Below, piece by piece: positions 36,185 to 43,566 of a stretch of DNA of 64,000 nt; position 1 is the stretch's first letter; each line of letters begins with the position of its first letter. The notes under the pieces were generated by a model. It was not told the DNA's origin, made no database searches, and saw only the letters and a program-made list of their open reading frames with translations. The stretch lies in the NCBI RefSeq assembly GCF_000164695.2, contig NC_014643.1, positions 992,001 to 1,056,000 on the forward strand, read 5' to 3'. The stretch is from Rothia dentocariosa ATCC 17931. GTDB taxonomy: Bacteria > Actinomycetota > Actinomycetes > Actinomycetales > Micrococcaceae. Both the position numbers and the translations under genes were made by a program.

Positions 36185-37956
36185 GGTGCCTCCCTGAGGG
36201 TTTTTGCCGAAAGGCTGAGTGTGCGGTCGAGGCGGATGCGCTCGCAAAAATCCTCGTCGTGGCTAACGACGATGAGCGCGCCGGTGTAGGCATCGAGCGC
36301 CTGCACCAGCCAATCCACCGACGAAATATCTAGGTTATTCGTGGGCTCATCCAACAGAAGAAGCTGCGGCACCGGGTCGGTGAGCAGAACCGTCGCCAGC
36401 GCGGCACGAAAACGCTCACCCCCGGAAAGCTCCCCAATATGCTGATGCACGCTCTCGCGCCTGAACAACAGCCGCGCCAGTTGGTCGCGAAGATGCTGTT
36501 CGCTTGCCCCCGGGTTCGCCCGCTGCACGGTTTCAAGGAGGGTGCGTTCAGGGTCAAGCGTGATGCGCTGCGGCAGATACGCGGCGTTGCCCAGGCGGTA
36601 GAGCACCCGGTAAGCGGGCGGCACGGGAGAGTGGTATCCGGGCTTGTTCGCGTGCGCTATCGCGTTGAGAAGCACGGTCTTGCCGCTGCCGTTTGCTCCC
36701 GTGATGCGCAAATGCTCGGGCCCGGTCAGGGTAAGAGCCTCGGGAAAGTCTTGGCTGCGGGACGAATAATCAACTCCATAAGGTTGTGTTTCATGTGAAA
36801 CAGTATTTTGGGTGTGCGCATTCTTAAATTCGGCACTCTGTTGCGCAGACGCGCAAGAGTCTTTCCCCACCCGCTGTAATTCCAGTACCTTCCGCCCCGC
36901 CGGGAGTGCATCCTGAGCAAGTTCCAGGTAGATACGCTCCTGCATGCGCAGGTTCTCTTGGGCTTCACTAACTGCCGCACGCGCATCCGCCACCATGCTT
37001 TCATGTGCCGTGCGAAGTTTTCCAGCAGAGCGCTCTGAACTGTTCTTATCCAGGCCCATCGCCAGGCCAGGTTTCCGCTTCGACCGCTCAAAATCGCGGC
37101 CTCGCCGAACGTTGCGATCGAGCTTAATCTGGTTTTCGACGCGCTCGCGTTCAGCCTTGCGCGCCTCATTTTTCGCCTCATTCACGCGGCGATGCACGGC
37201 GCTCTCCTCGGCCTTCCGCACCGCCCGGTAGGTGTTGTAGTTGCCCTCATATGTGCGCAGATGCGCCCGCCCCTCACGGTCGGCGTGCAGCTCGGCGATC
37301 GCGTTCATATGCGCGAGCAGGTCTCGGTCGTGGCTGATGATGAGCGCCGGGCAGGTGAGGGTTTCAAGAGCCGTGAAAAGCCGATTCTTCGCGGCGGAAT
37401 CCAGGTTATTTGTGGGCTCATCCAGCAGAATAAACTCGGGGTTCGAGCGCAGAAGCGCGGCGAGGGCGGCAGTGACCGTCTGGCCGCCCGAAAAAGTGCT
37501 AAGGGGGCGCATCAGAAGGTCGCGAATGGCGTGCGGGTCGGCGGCATCCGTGGTGCGCGCAGGACTAAAACCGTGCTCGGCAAGGGTCGCAAGGGTGCGT
37601 TCTTCAATATCCCAGGCGTCGCCGATGGTGTCATAAAGGCTGGGGGAGTAGTCGCCCGATTCCAGCGCATCAAGCGCTCGCAGAATTTTTGTAATTCCAA
37701 AAATATCGGCAAGATGCTGATGCTCGCTCAACCCCAAATCTTGCGGCAGGTACGCTATGCGCGGTGGGGTGCTAATTGTGCCATGACTAGGCTTTATCTC
37801 GCCAAGAATAAGCCTGAAGAGGGTAGTTTTTCCGGTGCCGTTATCGCCGATAAGCCCGGTGAGCGGCGCGGAAAATACGGCGGAGAGGTCGGTGAAAAGC
37901 GGGGGTTCACCCGGATGCGCATACGAAATATGGTCGAATGTAATGTAGCGTGGCAT
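36178..37956 (-). CDS. ABC-F family ATPase (ribosome-protection type candidate)
   Basis: This 592-residue soluble protein has two ATPase domains and no membrane segment. First Walker A GDNGTGKTT lies near residue 38 and first signature STFSGGQ near 160. The interdomain linker, rich in Arg/Lys/Glu, covers about 245-345. Second Walker A GANGSGKT and second signature ELSGGERFR follow. ABC-F proteins bind the ribosomal E site; some displace macrolides, lincosamides or pleuromutilins. The resistance role is inferred from linkage to an exporter pair and from the 5' leader, which looks like an antibiotic-sensing attenuator. Essential-type roles (such as EttA) fit less well. Confidence 0.85.
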   Translation of the reverse strand: MPRYITFDHISYAHPGEPPLFTDLSAVFSAPLTGLIGDNGTGKTTLFRLILGEIKPSHGTISTPPRIAYLPQDLGLSEHQHLADIFGITKILRALDALESGDYSPSLYDTIGDAWDIEERTLATLAEHGFSPARTTDAADPHAIRDLLMRPLSTFSGGQTVTAALAALLRSNPEFILLDEPTNNLDSAAKNRLFTALETLTCPALIISHDRDLLAHMNAIAELHADREGRAHLRTYEGNYNTYRAVRKAEESAVHRRVNEAKNEARKAERERVENQIKLDRNVRRGRDFERSKRKPGLAMGLDKNSSERSAGKLRTAHESMVADARAAVSEAQENLRMQERIYLELAQDALPAGRKVLELQRVGKDSCASAQQSAEFKNAHTQNTVSHETQPYGVDYSSRSQDFPEALTLTGPEHLRITGANGSGKTVLLNAIAHANKPGYHSPVPPAYRVLYRLGNAAYLPQRITLDPERTLLETVQRANPGASEQHLRDQLARLLFRRESVHQHIGELSGGERFRAALATVLLTDPVPQLLLLDEPTNNLDISSVDWLVQALDAYTGALIVVSHDEDFCERIRLDRTLSLSAKTLREAPC

Positions 37957-37977
37957 GGGCCGAGTCCCTTCGAGTAG

Positions 37978-38135
37978 GTGCTCGGGTCCCCGGCAGCGCA
38001 GCGCGCGTTAGGTGTGAGGGCATGAAAAAACCCGAGCACGGTGTTTAGATACACGTAAGCCCGGGTAGTGGGGTGGGCACATAAAAGCGCTCTGACCTGG
38101 TATTTTGATCCGGGCTATGCTCGGGAGCTGTTCAT
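37978..38135 (-). promoter_or_regulatory. attenuator-type leader of the ABC-F operon
   Basis: The minus-strand leader holds a six-codon ORF, then GTGCTCGGG followed by six T (38039-38025). That segment can pair upstream with CCCGAGCA inside the small ORF (38125-38118), giving a terminator, or downstream with ACCCGAGCAC (37987-37978). An inner GCCCGG/CCGGGC stem begins at the small ORF's stop codon. A ribosome stalled in the small ORF would mask the upstream arm and stop the terminator forming. Confidence 0.65.
38115..38135 (-). CDS. putative leader peptide MNSSRA
   Basis: The ORF is ATG, five codons, TAG. AGGAGG lies at 38150-38145, nine bases upstream of the ATG. Codons four to six overlap the 5' arm of the predicted terminator. 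Its size and position match leader peptides of inducible antibiotic-resistance genes. Confidence 0.55.
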   Translation of the reverse strand: MNSSRA

Positions 38136-38224
38136 GTGCTGGTGCCTCCTCGTGTGCCGATGCGCTTCCGTGCGCCTCGGTGGAATAGATAGGAACAATC
38201 CGGAATGTGACCCGGATAACCTCT

Positions 38225-38254
38225 AGTGTAGGGAGTGGCGATAGCGCCTGTCAA
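38225..38254 (-). promoter_or_regulatory. promoter of the ABC-F/ABC exporter operon
   Basis: A consensus -35 TTGACA (38254-38249) and a -10 TACACT (38230-38225) are separated by 18 bases. The predicted start near 38218 gives a long untranslated leader of about 260 bases, which contains the attenuator. Confidence 0.7.
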
Positions 38255-38266
38255 TCATGGGGCGCA

Positions 38267-38869
38267 TTAATCTTTTGGCTTGCACGCCACTATCGCCAGG
38301 TGGTCGCGGTGCCTTCCGGTGCTGCGGGTGTGAACTTCTTTCACCGTAAACCCAGCCTTCTCGCACAGTGCGGAAAACTCTGGAACGCTCACATAATAGG
38401 CGGTTGTCACGGCGTGTGCGAAGGGCAAACCGTGTTCGCCCAGAAACATCCCCAGAAGAAGGCTTCCTCCCGGAATCAACAGCCGATAGAACTCGGTGAG
38501 TGTGCCGGTAAGGTGAGCTGGCGGCGTGTGAATGAGCGAATACCAGGCAAGAATTCCCGCAAAAGACCCGTCAGTATAAGGCGTGTGTGCCATATCCATG
38601 ACCTCGAAGTTAAGATTTGGGGCGCTAGAGGCGGCGCGGGCATGGGCAATAAATTCGGGAGTTACATCTATGCCTGTGACGAGCCGGTCTGCGGAGGCGA
38701 GCAGGCGCGCCCAATGCCCGGGGCCGCATCCGGCATCAAGAATACTGCCTGGCACGGATGCGCCCCACGACTTGATCAAGGCAATATCAGTCGGTTCCAT
38801 CTGATCGAGTGACCCCAGCGCCTCACAATATTCTGCCGCCCGCGCCCCATACCTGCTGCTGACTGTCAT
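38267..38869 (-). CDS. class I SAM-dependent methyltransferase
   Basis: This 200-residue protein has a Rossmann-type methyltransferase fold: motif I ILDAGCGPGHWARLL (about 42-56), an acidic residue in GIDVTPEF ending the second strand, and the post-motif GILAWYSLIH. AAGGGA precedes ATG 38869, which is preferred over an ATG six codons further up. The substrate is unknown; it resembles small-molecule methyltransferases of the UbiE/Tam type. It lies just upstream of the ABC-F promoter on the same strand but is separated from it by that promoter, so co-function is not assured. Confidence 0.83.
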   Translation of the reverse strand: MTVSSRYGARAAEYCEALGSLDQMEPTDIALIKSWGASVPGSILDAGCGPGHWARLLASADRLVTGIDVTPEFIAHARAASSAPNLNFEVMDMAHTPYTDGSFAGILAWYSLIHTPPAHLTGTLTEFYRLLIPGGSLLLGMFLGEHGLPFAHAVTTAYYVSVPEFSALCEKAGFTVKEVHTRSTGRHRDHLAIVACKPKD

Positions 38870-39107
38870 TAGGCGATCCCTTTCCATATTGAGGCTGCAG
38901 AACGCGTATATACGCAGATAGCTTTATATTTACATATCCGTGCCTGCTGGCGGGAGGCTGACTTTGGACAAAGTGCCTCGTAAGCTCTGCTCGAACTCTC
39001 ATAAAAATCGAACTCCGGCACCTTCAAAGATGCCGGAGCTCTGTTCCATCATAAGCTACTGTTGCTTACTAATTAAGCTCCTGGTAGCTGGTTTCAGGTA
39101 TTTTCGG

Positions 39108-39587
39108 TTACTTGTCTCCATACCCAAAATCGGCAGAGAGATTGCAATGTGCGCTGGAGTAGCCATCTCCTGTAGCTTTCTGCTCATCTTTAACTTCGCC
39201 GTTAACGATGATTTTGCATGTTACTTCTACGCCTTCATCGAAGGAGCTAACGTCAAGGCTATAACCATCTTTGCGCTTAGTCTCTGCTTCTTGTTTCCAC
39301 TCGTTCTCGAAATCTGCGCTGCTGGTGGAGCTTGAGAGGGATGGTCCGTAGGTCACATGCCCTTTACCAGTGGAGGTTGCTACTAGCTCAACTTTGATAT
39401 CTTCGTCTGCATGAGCTGACGCAGAACTAATGGAATCTGACGCAGATTTTGCGCCAGCAAAAACTAGCGCTGAGCATCCTGCGAAAATAAGAAGAATGAT
39501 CAGGCAGCCGCCACCAAGAAACCAGGGCCATATAGGTTTTTTCTTGGGTGCGGGCACAAGGTATTGAGGTACTGGAGGTTGAGACAT
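39108..39587 (-). CDS. MmpS-like single-pass membrane protein
   Basis: This 159-residue protein has a Pro-rich cytosolic N terminus, one transmembrane helix (about 20-44) and an extracytoplasmic domain (about 60-155). The domain resembles MmpS accessory proteins: VTYG, a Trp in FENEWKQE, then VTCKIIVNGEVKDE and a second Cys near the C terminus, likely forming a disulfide. In mycobacteria MmpS proteins assist MmpL lipid or siderophore exporters, but no MmpL gene is seen here. It is a tandem paralogue of the next gene upstream, in AT-rich DNA. Confidence 0.7.
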   Translation of the reverse strand: MSQPPVPQYLVPAPKKKPIWPWFLGGGCLIILLIFAGCSALVFAGAKSASDSISSASAHADEDIKVELVATSTGKGHVTYGPSLSSSTSSADFENEWKQEAETKRKDGYSLDVSSFDEGVEVTCKIIVNGEVKDEQKATGDGYSSAHCNLSADFGYGDK

Positions 39588-39686
39588 CAGTGTTTTCCTT
39601 TGTAAGTGATCTGAGTGATAACGGCACCGGCCATTGGTACCGCAGTAATTATAGATCTCTGCGTGATGAGTATGTTTATTTGGTTT

Positions 39687-40259
39687 TTACAGTGTAGAGC
39701 AAGAAGCGTGACCGTATTTACCGGTGGCACTTTTCTCTGATTTAACTTTGCCGTCAATCATGAGTTTGCATGTGACGACCTGTGAATCATCAGAATTGAA
39801 AATGTCTCCACTAACGGAAACGCTGTAATAATCTCTCTTGCCAATTTCTTCGGTGTATGACCACGAGTCTTCAAATTTTGCTGTATTGAAAGAACCTGAG
39901 GCTCCATAGGAAACCTGTCCCGAGCCTGACGCGGTTACTTCGATGGTCACACTACGTGTATTTTTCTTTGTGGTTGTGTGAGTGTCTTGTGGCGGTTCTT
40001 CTTTCTTTTGTTTAGTGGGAGGTTGCGCGGCGGTGCTGCCTGAGGCTGCTTCTTCGGGCATGTGAGAAGAAGCGACAGCGGTGGGGCTTGTCGATGTTGA
40101 CTTGCTAGGAGACGATGCGCCAATGACAGCTAATACTCCAACAATGACAAGGACAAGTGCCAATAGTCCGGCACATCCCAGGCAGCCTATGAGTGCGTAG
40201 GTGCCTGTCTTGTTAGGTTTGTTGAGTGGAGGTTGGTTACTGTAATAACTACCTTCCAT
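39687..40259 (-). CDS. MmpS-like single-pass membrane protein, second paralogue
   Basis: This 190-residue protein has a transmembrane helix (about 22-48), a Thr/Ser/Lys-rich spacer (about 50-98) and an MmpS-like C-terminal domain with VSYG, a Trp in FEDSWSY, VTCKLMIDGKVKSE and a final Cys. It shares this domain, but not the spacer, with the following gene, so the pair arose by duplication. No MmpL partner lies in the window. Function is unknown; an exported beta-sandwich domain held near the membrane is inferred. Confidence 0.68.
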   Translation of the reverse strand: MEGSYYSNQPPLNKPNKTGTYALIGCLGCAGLLALVLVIVGVLAVIGASSPSKSTSTSPTAVASSHMPEEAASGSTAAQPPTKQKKEEPPQDTHTTTKKNTRSVTIEVTASGSGQVSYGASGSFNTAKFEDSWSYTEEIGKRDYYSVSVSGDIFNSDDSQVVTCKLMIDGKVKSEKSATGKYGHASCSTL

Positions 40260-40751
40260 TGGTGTATTCCTGTTCTACGCAGAGAACAAAAATATAATAC
40301 TCCATCTACGAAAATTATTCATCAAGAAAAATTTTTCATGTCTGATATGAGGATTTTATGTCTGAAAAAGCTGATATAACGCTGAACTTGTCTTGACACC
40401 GTGCTTTAGTAAGAAGCTCACATGAAAACTTTTCATGTCTGGCTCTGTTATTTATGTGTAGACATCAAAATTTAATGTCTGAGAGTTCTTCGCTATCAAT
40501 CGCCGCAGGATTTGCCATAGTAGCAAGGGTCCTTAGTGCAGGATTTTCTGCTAACCGAGACGTAATGACGTGGAGAGTACAAAAAAGGGAGCGTTTTCTT
40601 CATGCGATAGCACTTTACTGCTCCCGTATGAAGAAAACACCCCCGGATTTAGAGTGTCTGAGTATTCCAAGTTTTTGAACGTGGCACCAGTACTCCACGC
40701 GATCAAAATAACGACTCCTGAGCGACGCAGCTTGCCGTTCCCGGAACTCGT
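40260..40751. promoter_or_regulatory. AT-rich intergenic region with ATGTCTG direct repeats
   Basis: These 492 bases hold no convincing gene. ATGTCTG occurs four times on the plus strand (40338, 40358, 40435, 40475), mostly preceded by a T-run. An inverted repeat (arms about 40592-40607 and 40628-40643, sharing TTTTCTTCAT) lies nearer the Nudix gene and may be a terminator. Confidence 0.4.
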
Positions 40752-41555
40752 CTAAGACTCGCGGCGCTCGCGGTACATGCCCAGCGGGCCGGCATCCGCA
40801 TAAGCCTGCGCCGTGTTGTAACGGTATAGGCGCGGCGGGCGGTGGCGGGTACCTTCAATGCGCCGCCCGGTATCAATAATCGACTTTGAGGCTGCAATCT
40901 GGCGGCGGAAATTCGCGGGATCCAGCGGGCGACCGAGAATTGCCTCGTACACCTCACGCAGCTGTGCCAACGTGAACTCATCGCCCAAGAATGAGTGCGC
41001 AATACGCGAATATTCGACCTTATTCTGCAGGCGGTACAGGGCGTACTCCACAATCTCGTTGTGGTCGAAAGCCAGCTCGGGAAGCTCATCTACCGGGAAC
41101 CAGCGAATATTTTCGTGCACGCGAGTCTGTGAAACCTCAGTCGCCGGGATCGAGGCCCAATAAACCACCGAAACCACGCGCTCATGATCCGCCCCAGGCG
41201 CCGGAACCGGCGTGCCGTTGATGCGCGCCGCACGTGCCTCCGGGGCACGCAAAACATCACCGAACGCATACAGCTGCTCAAGGTACCCAGGCTCAAGACC
41301 GGTCGCGCGCTTGAGCGTGTACCCCGCCGCCTGCTCTAGAGACTGCTGGGACTGCAAGGGACCGCCGGGAAGCGCCCACTGTCCCTTATAAGGTTCGCGC
41401 AAGCGGCGCACCAGCGGCAGCCAAAGACTTGGGCGCGCACTATTCTTTTTGTGGCGTAATGCAAGAATCACGGTAGAAACCGCTAACGAAACCGAACTGT
41501 GGTCGGCCTCGTGTTCTTCGGGGACCTCAGCTGCGTAATGTGGTGATGAGTTCAT
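40752..41555 (-). CDS. Nudix-fold transcriptional regulator (NrtR-like)
   Basis: This 267-residue protein has an N-terminal Nudix fold (about 20-155) and a C-terminal winged helix (about 170-260), as in NrtR regulators of NAD metabolism that sense ADP-ribose. The Nudix box is degenerate: where active enzymes have REUxEExGU, this one reads GYTLKRATGL, so the catalytic Glu residues are missing. That argues for a sensor and against a hydrolase. AGGAG precedes ATG 41555. No NAD biosynthesis gene is next to it, so its targets must be elsewhere or the ligand differs. Confidence 0.85.
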   Translation of the reverse strand: MNSSPHYAAEVPEEHEADHSSVSLAVSTVILALRHKKNSARPSLWLPLVRRLREPYKGQWALPGGPLQSQQSLEQAAGYTLKRATGLEPGYLEQLYAFGDVLRAPEARAARINGTPVPAPGADHERVVSVVYWASIPATEVSQTRVHENIRWFPVDELPELAFDHNEIVEYALYRLQNKVEYSRIAHSFLGDEFTLAQLREVYEAILGRPLDPANFRRQIAASKSIIDTGRRIEGTRHRPPRLYRYNTAQAYADAGPLGMYRERRES

Positions 41556-41684
41556 CCATGACTCCTGTACTTATTTTTGTGTGCCCTATAACCATTTTAA
41601 GGGTAAAAACGGCGTTACACGACTTACGGCGCGCGCATCCGGCGGATACACGCGCTGCATGGTTGGACTCTTGAGGTAAAGCGG

Positions 41685-42008
41685 CTAATTCTCGATGTTC
41701 AGCTCGCCCATAGCGTCCCAACCGTCACCGTCGATCTGGCGGGAGATAATCTTCGGAGTCTCGCGCAGAGCCGGGCGCATATCGGTTATGGCTTGGGCGA
41801 AATGCGCGGAGTTCACATGAGCCGCCGCGCCGTCGTCCTCGAACGCCTCTACCAGCACGAACTCGTTCGGATCCTCAACGCTGCGCGACCACTCAAACCA
41901 CTTGTTGCCGGGTTCGGCACGGGTTGCCTCGGTGAAGTCGCGGGTTAAATCCAGCCATTTTTCGGCGTATTCGGGCTTGACGGGAAATTTCACAACAATA
42001 AAAATCAT
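41685..42008 (-). CDS. antibiotic biosynthesis monooxygenase (ABM)-family protein
   Basis: This 107-residue single-domain ferredoxin-like protein shows the ABM pattern: an N-terminal strand IFIVVKFPVK, NKWFEWSRSVEDPNEFVLVEAFED and a His-containing segment HVNSAHFAQ. YgiN-type members oxidise quinols without cofactors; others have unknown roles. TAGGAG precedes ATG 42008. It is monocistronic. Confidence 0.85.
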   Translation of the reverse strand: MIFIVVKFPVKPEYAEKWLDLTRDFTEATRAEPGNKWFEWSRSVEDPNEFVLVEAFEDDGAAAHVNSAHFAQAITDMRPALRETPKIISRQIDGDGWDAMGELNIEN

Positions 42009-42084
42009 GACGACTCCTAATACGCAAGATACGGAACACTTCTATTCTTTCACAGGATGCGCTCGTGCGGTCAGAGGCTCTAAC

Positions 42085-42157
42085 GTGAGAGTAGGTTGGA
42101 TTCCGCCGACAAGGTAGATTTTCCAACCTGCTCGGGCTAAAAACCACCTGCTCGCGG
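42085..42157. repeat. GAGCAGGT-type palindrome, partial copy
   Basis: GTAGGTTGGA (42091-42100) pairs with TCCAACCTGC (42122-42131), and a second half ACCACCTGCTCGCGG follows at 42143-42157. The sequence is shared with the elements near 57.25 and 57.5 kb. Confidence 0.5.
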
Positions 42158-42194
42158 CTAGTCGTGGGGTGTTCACGGGCGTAGGGTTAAAGGT

Positions 42195-42680
42195 ATGACT
42201 ACTGCGCAGATAAAGTTCCTTGAGACTGACCCCGCCATGATCTCCGCCGAAACTACTCTGCGGGCGGCGGCGAGTGATGTGTACGCCCTAATTGCCGACC
42301 CCGCCCGCCATACCGAGCTTGACGGCGGCGGTTCGGTGCGCGGACTGATATCCGGCGACACCCCCGAACTGCGCGAAGGCGATACCTTCACCGAAAAAAT
42401 GTTCCTGGGCATCCCATACCGTATGTCTCCCACGGTCGTGCGCGCCGAGAAGAACCAGATCCTCTCTTGGCGCATGCCTGCCGACCACTACTGGACCTGG
42501 GAGATCGCAGATAACCACGACGGCACCGTGACCGTGCGTGAAACCTGGGATGCTTCCGAAGCGAAAATTTTTGGGTTTATCCCTGCTGTGCCCGTATTCC
42601 GTACGGTTGGTGCGTTCGCGCGTAACCGCCGTAATATTGCGCTGTCGCTGGCGAAACTGCATCGCACCTTCGAGGGGTAG
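42195..42680 (+). CDS. SRPBCC-family (START-like) protein
   Basis: This 161-residue protein has the helix-grip fold typical of polyketide-cyclase/dehydrase-like SRPBCC proteins: ISAETTLRAAASDVYALIADPARHTELDG at the N terminus, central strands and a long C-terminal helix. These bind hydrophobic ligands. No signal peptide is present. The ligand is unknown. It stands alone between the ABM gene and TetR. Confidence 0.8.
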   Translation: MTTAQIKFLETDPAMISAETTLRAAASDVYALIADPARHTELDGGGSVRGLISGDTPELREGDTFTEKMFLGIPYRMSPTVVRAEKNQILSWRMPADHYWTWEIADNHDGTVTVRETWDASEAKIFGFIPAVPVFRTVGAFARNRRNIALSLAKLHRTFEG

Positions 42681-42707
42681 AGGCTGTTTCTTGCCTGCTT
42701 CTTCCCT

Positions 42708-42776
42708 GCGAGCAGATAGTATTTCGACGAAAAGATAGCAATCCGTTATCTGCTCGTCGAAATATTATCTGCTCGC
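42708..42776. repeat. 69-bp intergenic palindrome (GAGCAGATA family)
   Basis: Arms 42708-42730 and 42754-42776 pair over 23 bases with one G-T wobble, enclosing 23 bases that carry an inner GATA/TATC stem. It lies between convergent genes and is related to the element at 49181-49251. Confidence 0.8.
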
Positions 42777-42800
42777 GGTGTTATACCGCCGATACGAACA

Positions 42801-43391
42801 TTACTGCGCCGCGCGCCTGAGAATGTCGAGCGCATCCAGCAGAATATCCCGATCGACCTTGATACGTTTGCGCGCCGCCGGGTTCGCCATGCCTCCCGCA
42901 AACGCCGCGCTGTAATACATGCCGTCCCCCAGCAGAAGCACGGTGCGCGCCATCTTATCGTCCCCAATCTCCGCGCGAATCAGCTCATACCACTGCCCCT
43001 GAATCTCATCCATGAGTTCGCGTGCCGCTGGGTTCTTATCCTGCGCCAGCCGCGAGAGGGCAACCAGGCATATATCGAATGGGGTGCCCTGAAAGGTTGA
43101 GGTGTTGATGTAATAGGCGCTGGCCCCTTCGGGTGCGGCGCGCATCTTCTCAAGGTCTTCGTCTGCGTAGGTGCGGGTGCGGTCTAAAAGCGCTTGGAAG
43201 AGCGCCTTTTTCGAGCCGAAATGATAGAGCAGGCCGCCCTTAGAAACTTTCGCTTGGGCGGCGACCGCATCAAGGGTGGCGGCACGTTCACCGGCCTGTA
43301 CCAGCAGATGTTCATAAGCGTCTAAGATCTGCTCGCGCGAGTTGTTGGCGCGGGTCGCACGGGGTTCGGATGCGCTGGCTGGGGTAGTCAT
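42801..43391 (-). CDS. TetR-family repressor of the adjacent MFS pump
   Basis: This 196-residue regulator has an N-terminal TetR helix-turn-helix (about 22-68; AATLDAVAAQAKVSKGGLLYHFGSK) and a C-terminal ligand domain. ATG 43391 has GGTGAT just upstream; an ATG three codons earlier is possible. It is divergent from a 14-helix MFS exporter, and a dyad of the TetR/QacR type lies in the short spacer, so it most likely represses that exporter. Confidence 0.9.
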   Translation of the reverse strand: MTTPASASEPRATRANNSREQILDAYEHLLVQAGERAATLDAVAAQAKVSKGGLLYHFGSKKALFQALLDRTRTYADEDLEKMRAAPEGASAYYINTSTFQGTPFDICLVALSRLAQDKNPAARELMDEIQGQWYELIRAEIGDDKMARTVLLLGDGMYYSAAFAGGMANPAARKRIKVDRDILLDALDILRRAAQ

Positions 43392-43414
43392 AATCACCAT
43401 TTTACGGATTAGAA

Positions 43415-43438
43415 ACTTTACCGTCTAGTTGGTATAGT
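43415..43438. promoter_or_regulatory. TetR-type operator between tetR and MFS gene
   Basis: A 24-bp imperfect palindrome is centred on CTAG (half-site ACTTTACCGT against ACTATACCAA, seven of ten positions matching). It overlaps a TATAGT -10 box at 43433-43438 that reads toward the MFS gene. Confidence 0.6.
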
Positions 43439-43566
43439 TAGTGTGTCCGTGGTTGCCTGCGCGGCCCATCCTTACTACCCCAAGCAAAGCCTCTAGCAGC
43501 AACCCCTCTGCGGACTATGAGCACTTGCCGCCCGGCGCATCTGCCGCAAGTGCCGAAAACTCCCAG

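Noticed and set aside
40454..40678. 74-codon plus-strand ORF
   Set aside because: No ribosome site, no protein pattern, and it runs through an inverted repeat.
42061..42160. CRISPR-like direct repeats near 42.1 kb
   Set aside because: Repeats are palindromic halves of an intergenic element, with no regular spacers and no cas genes.
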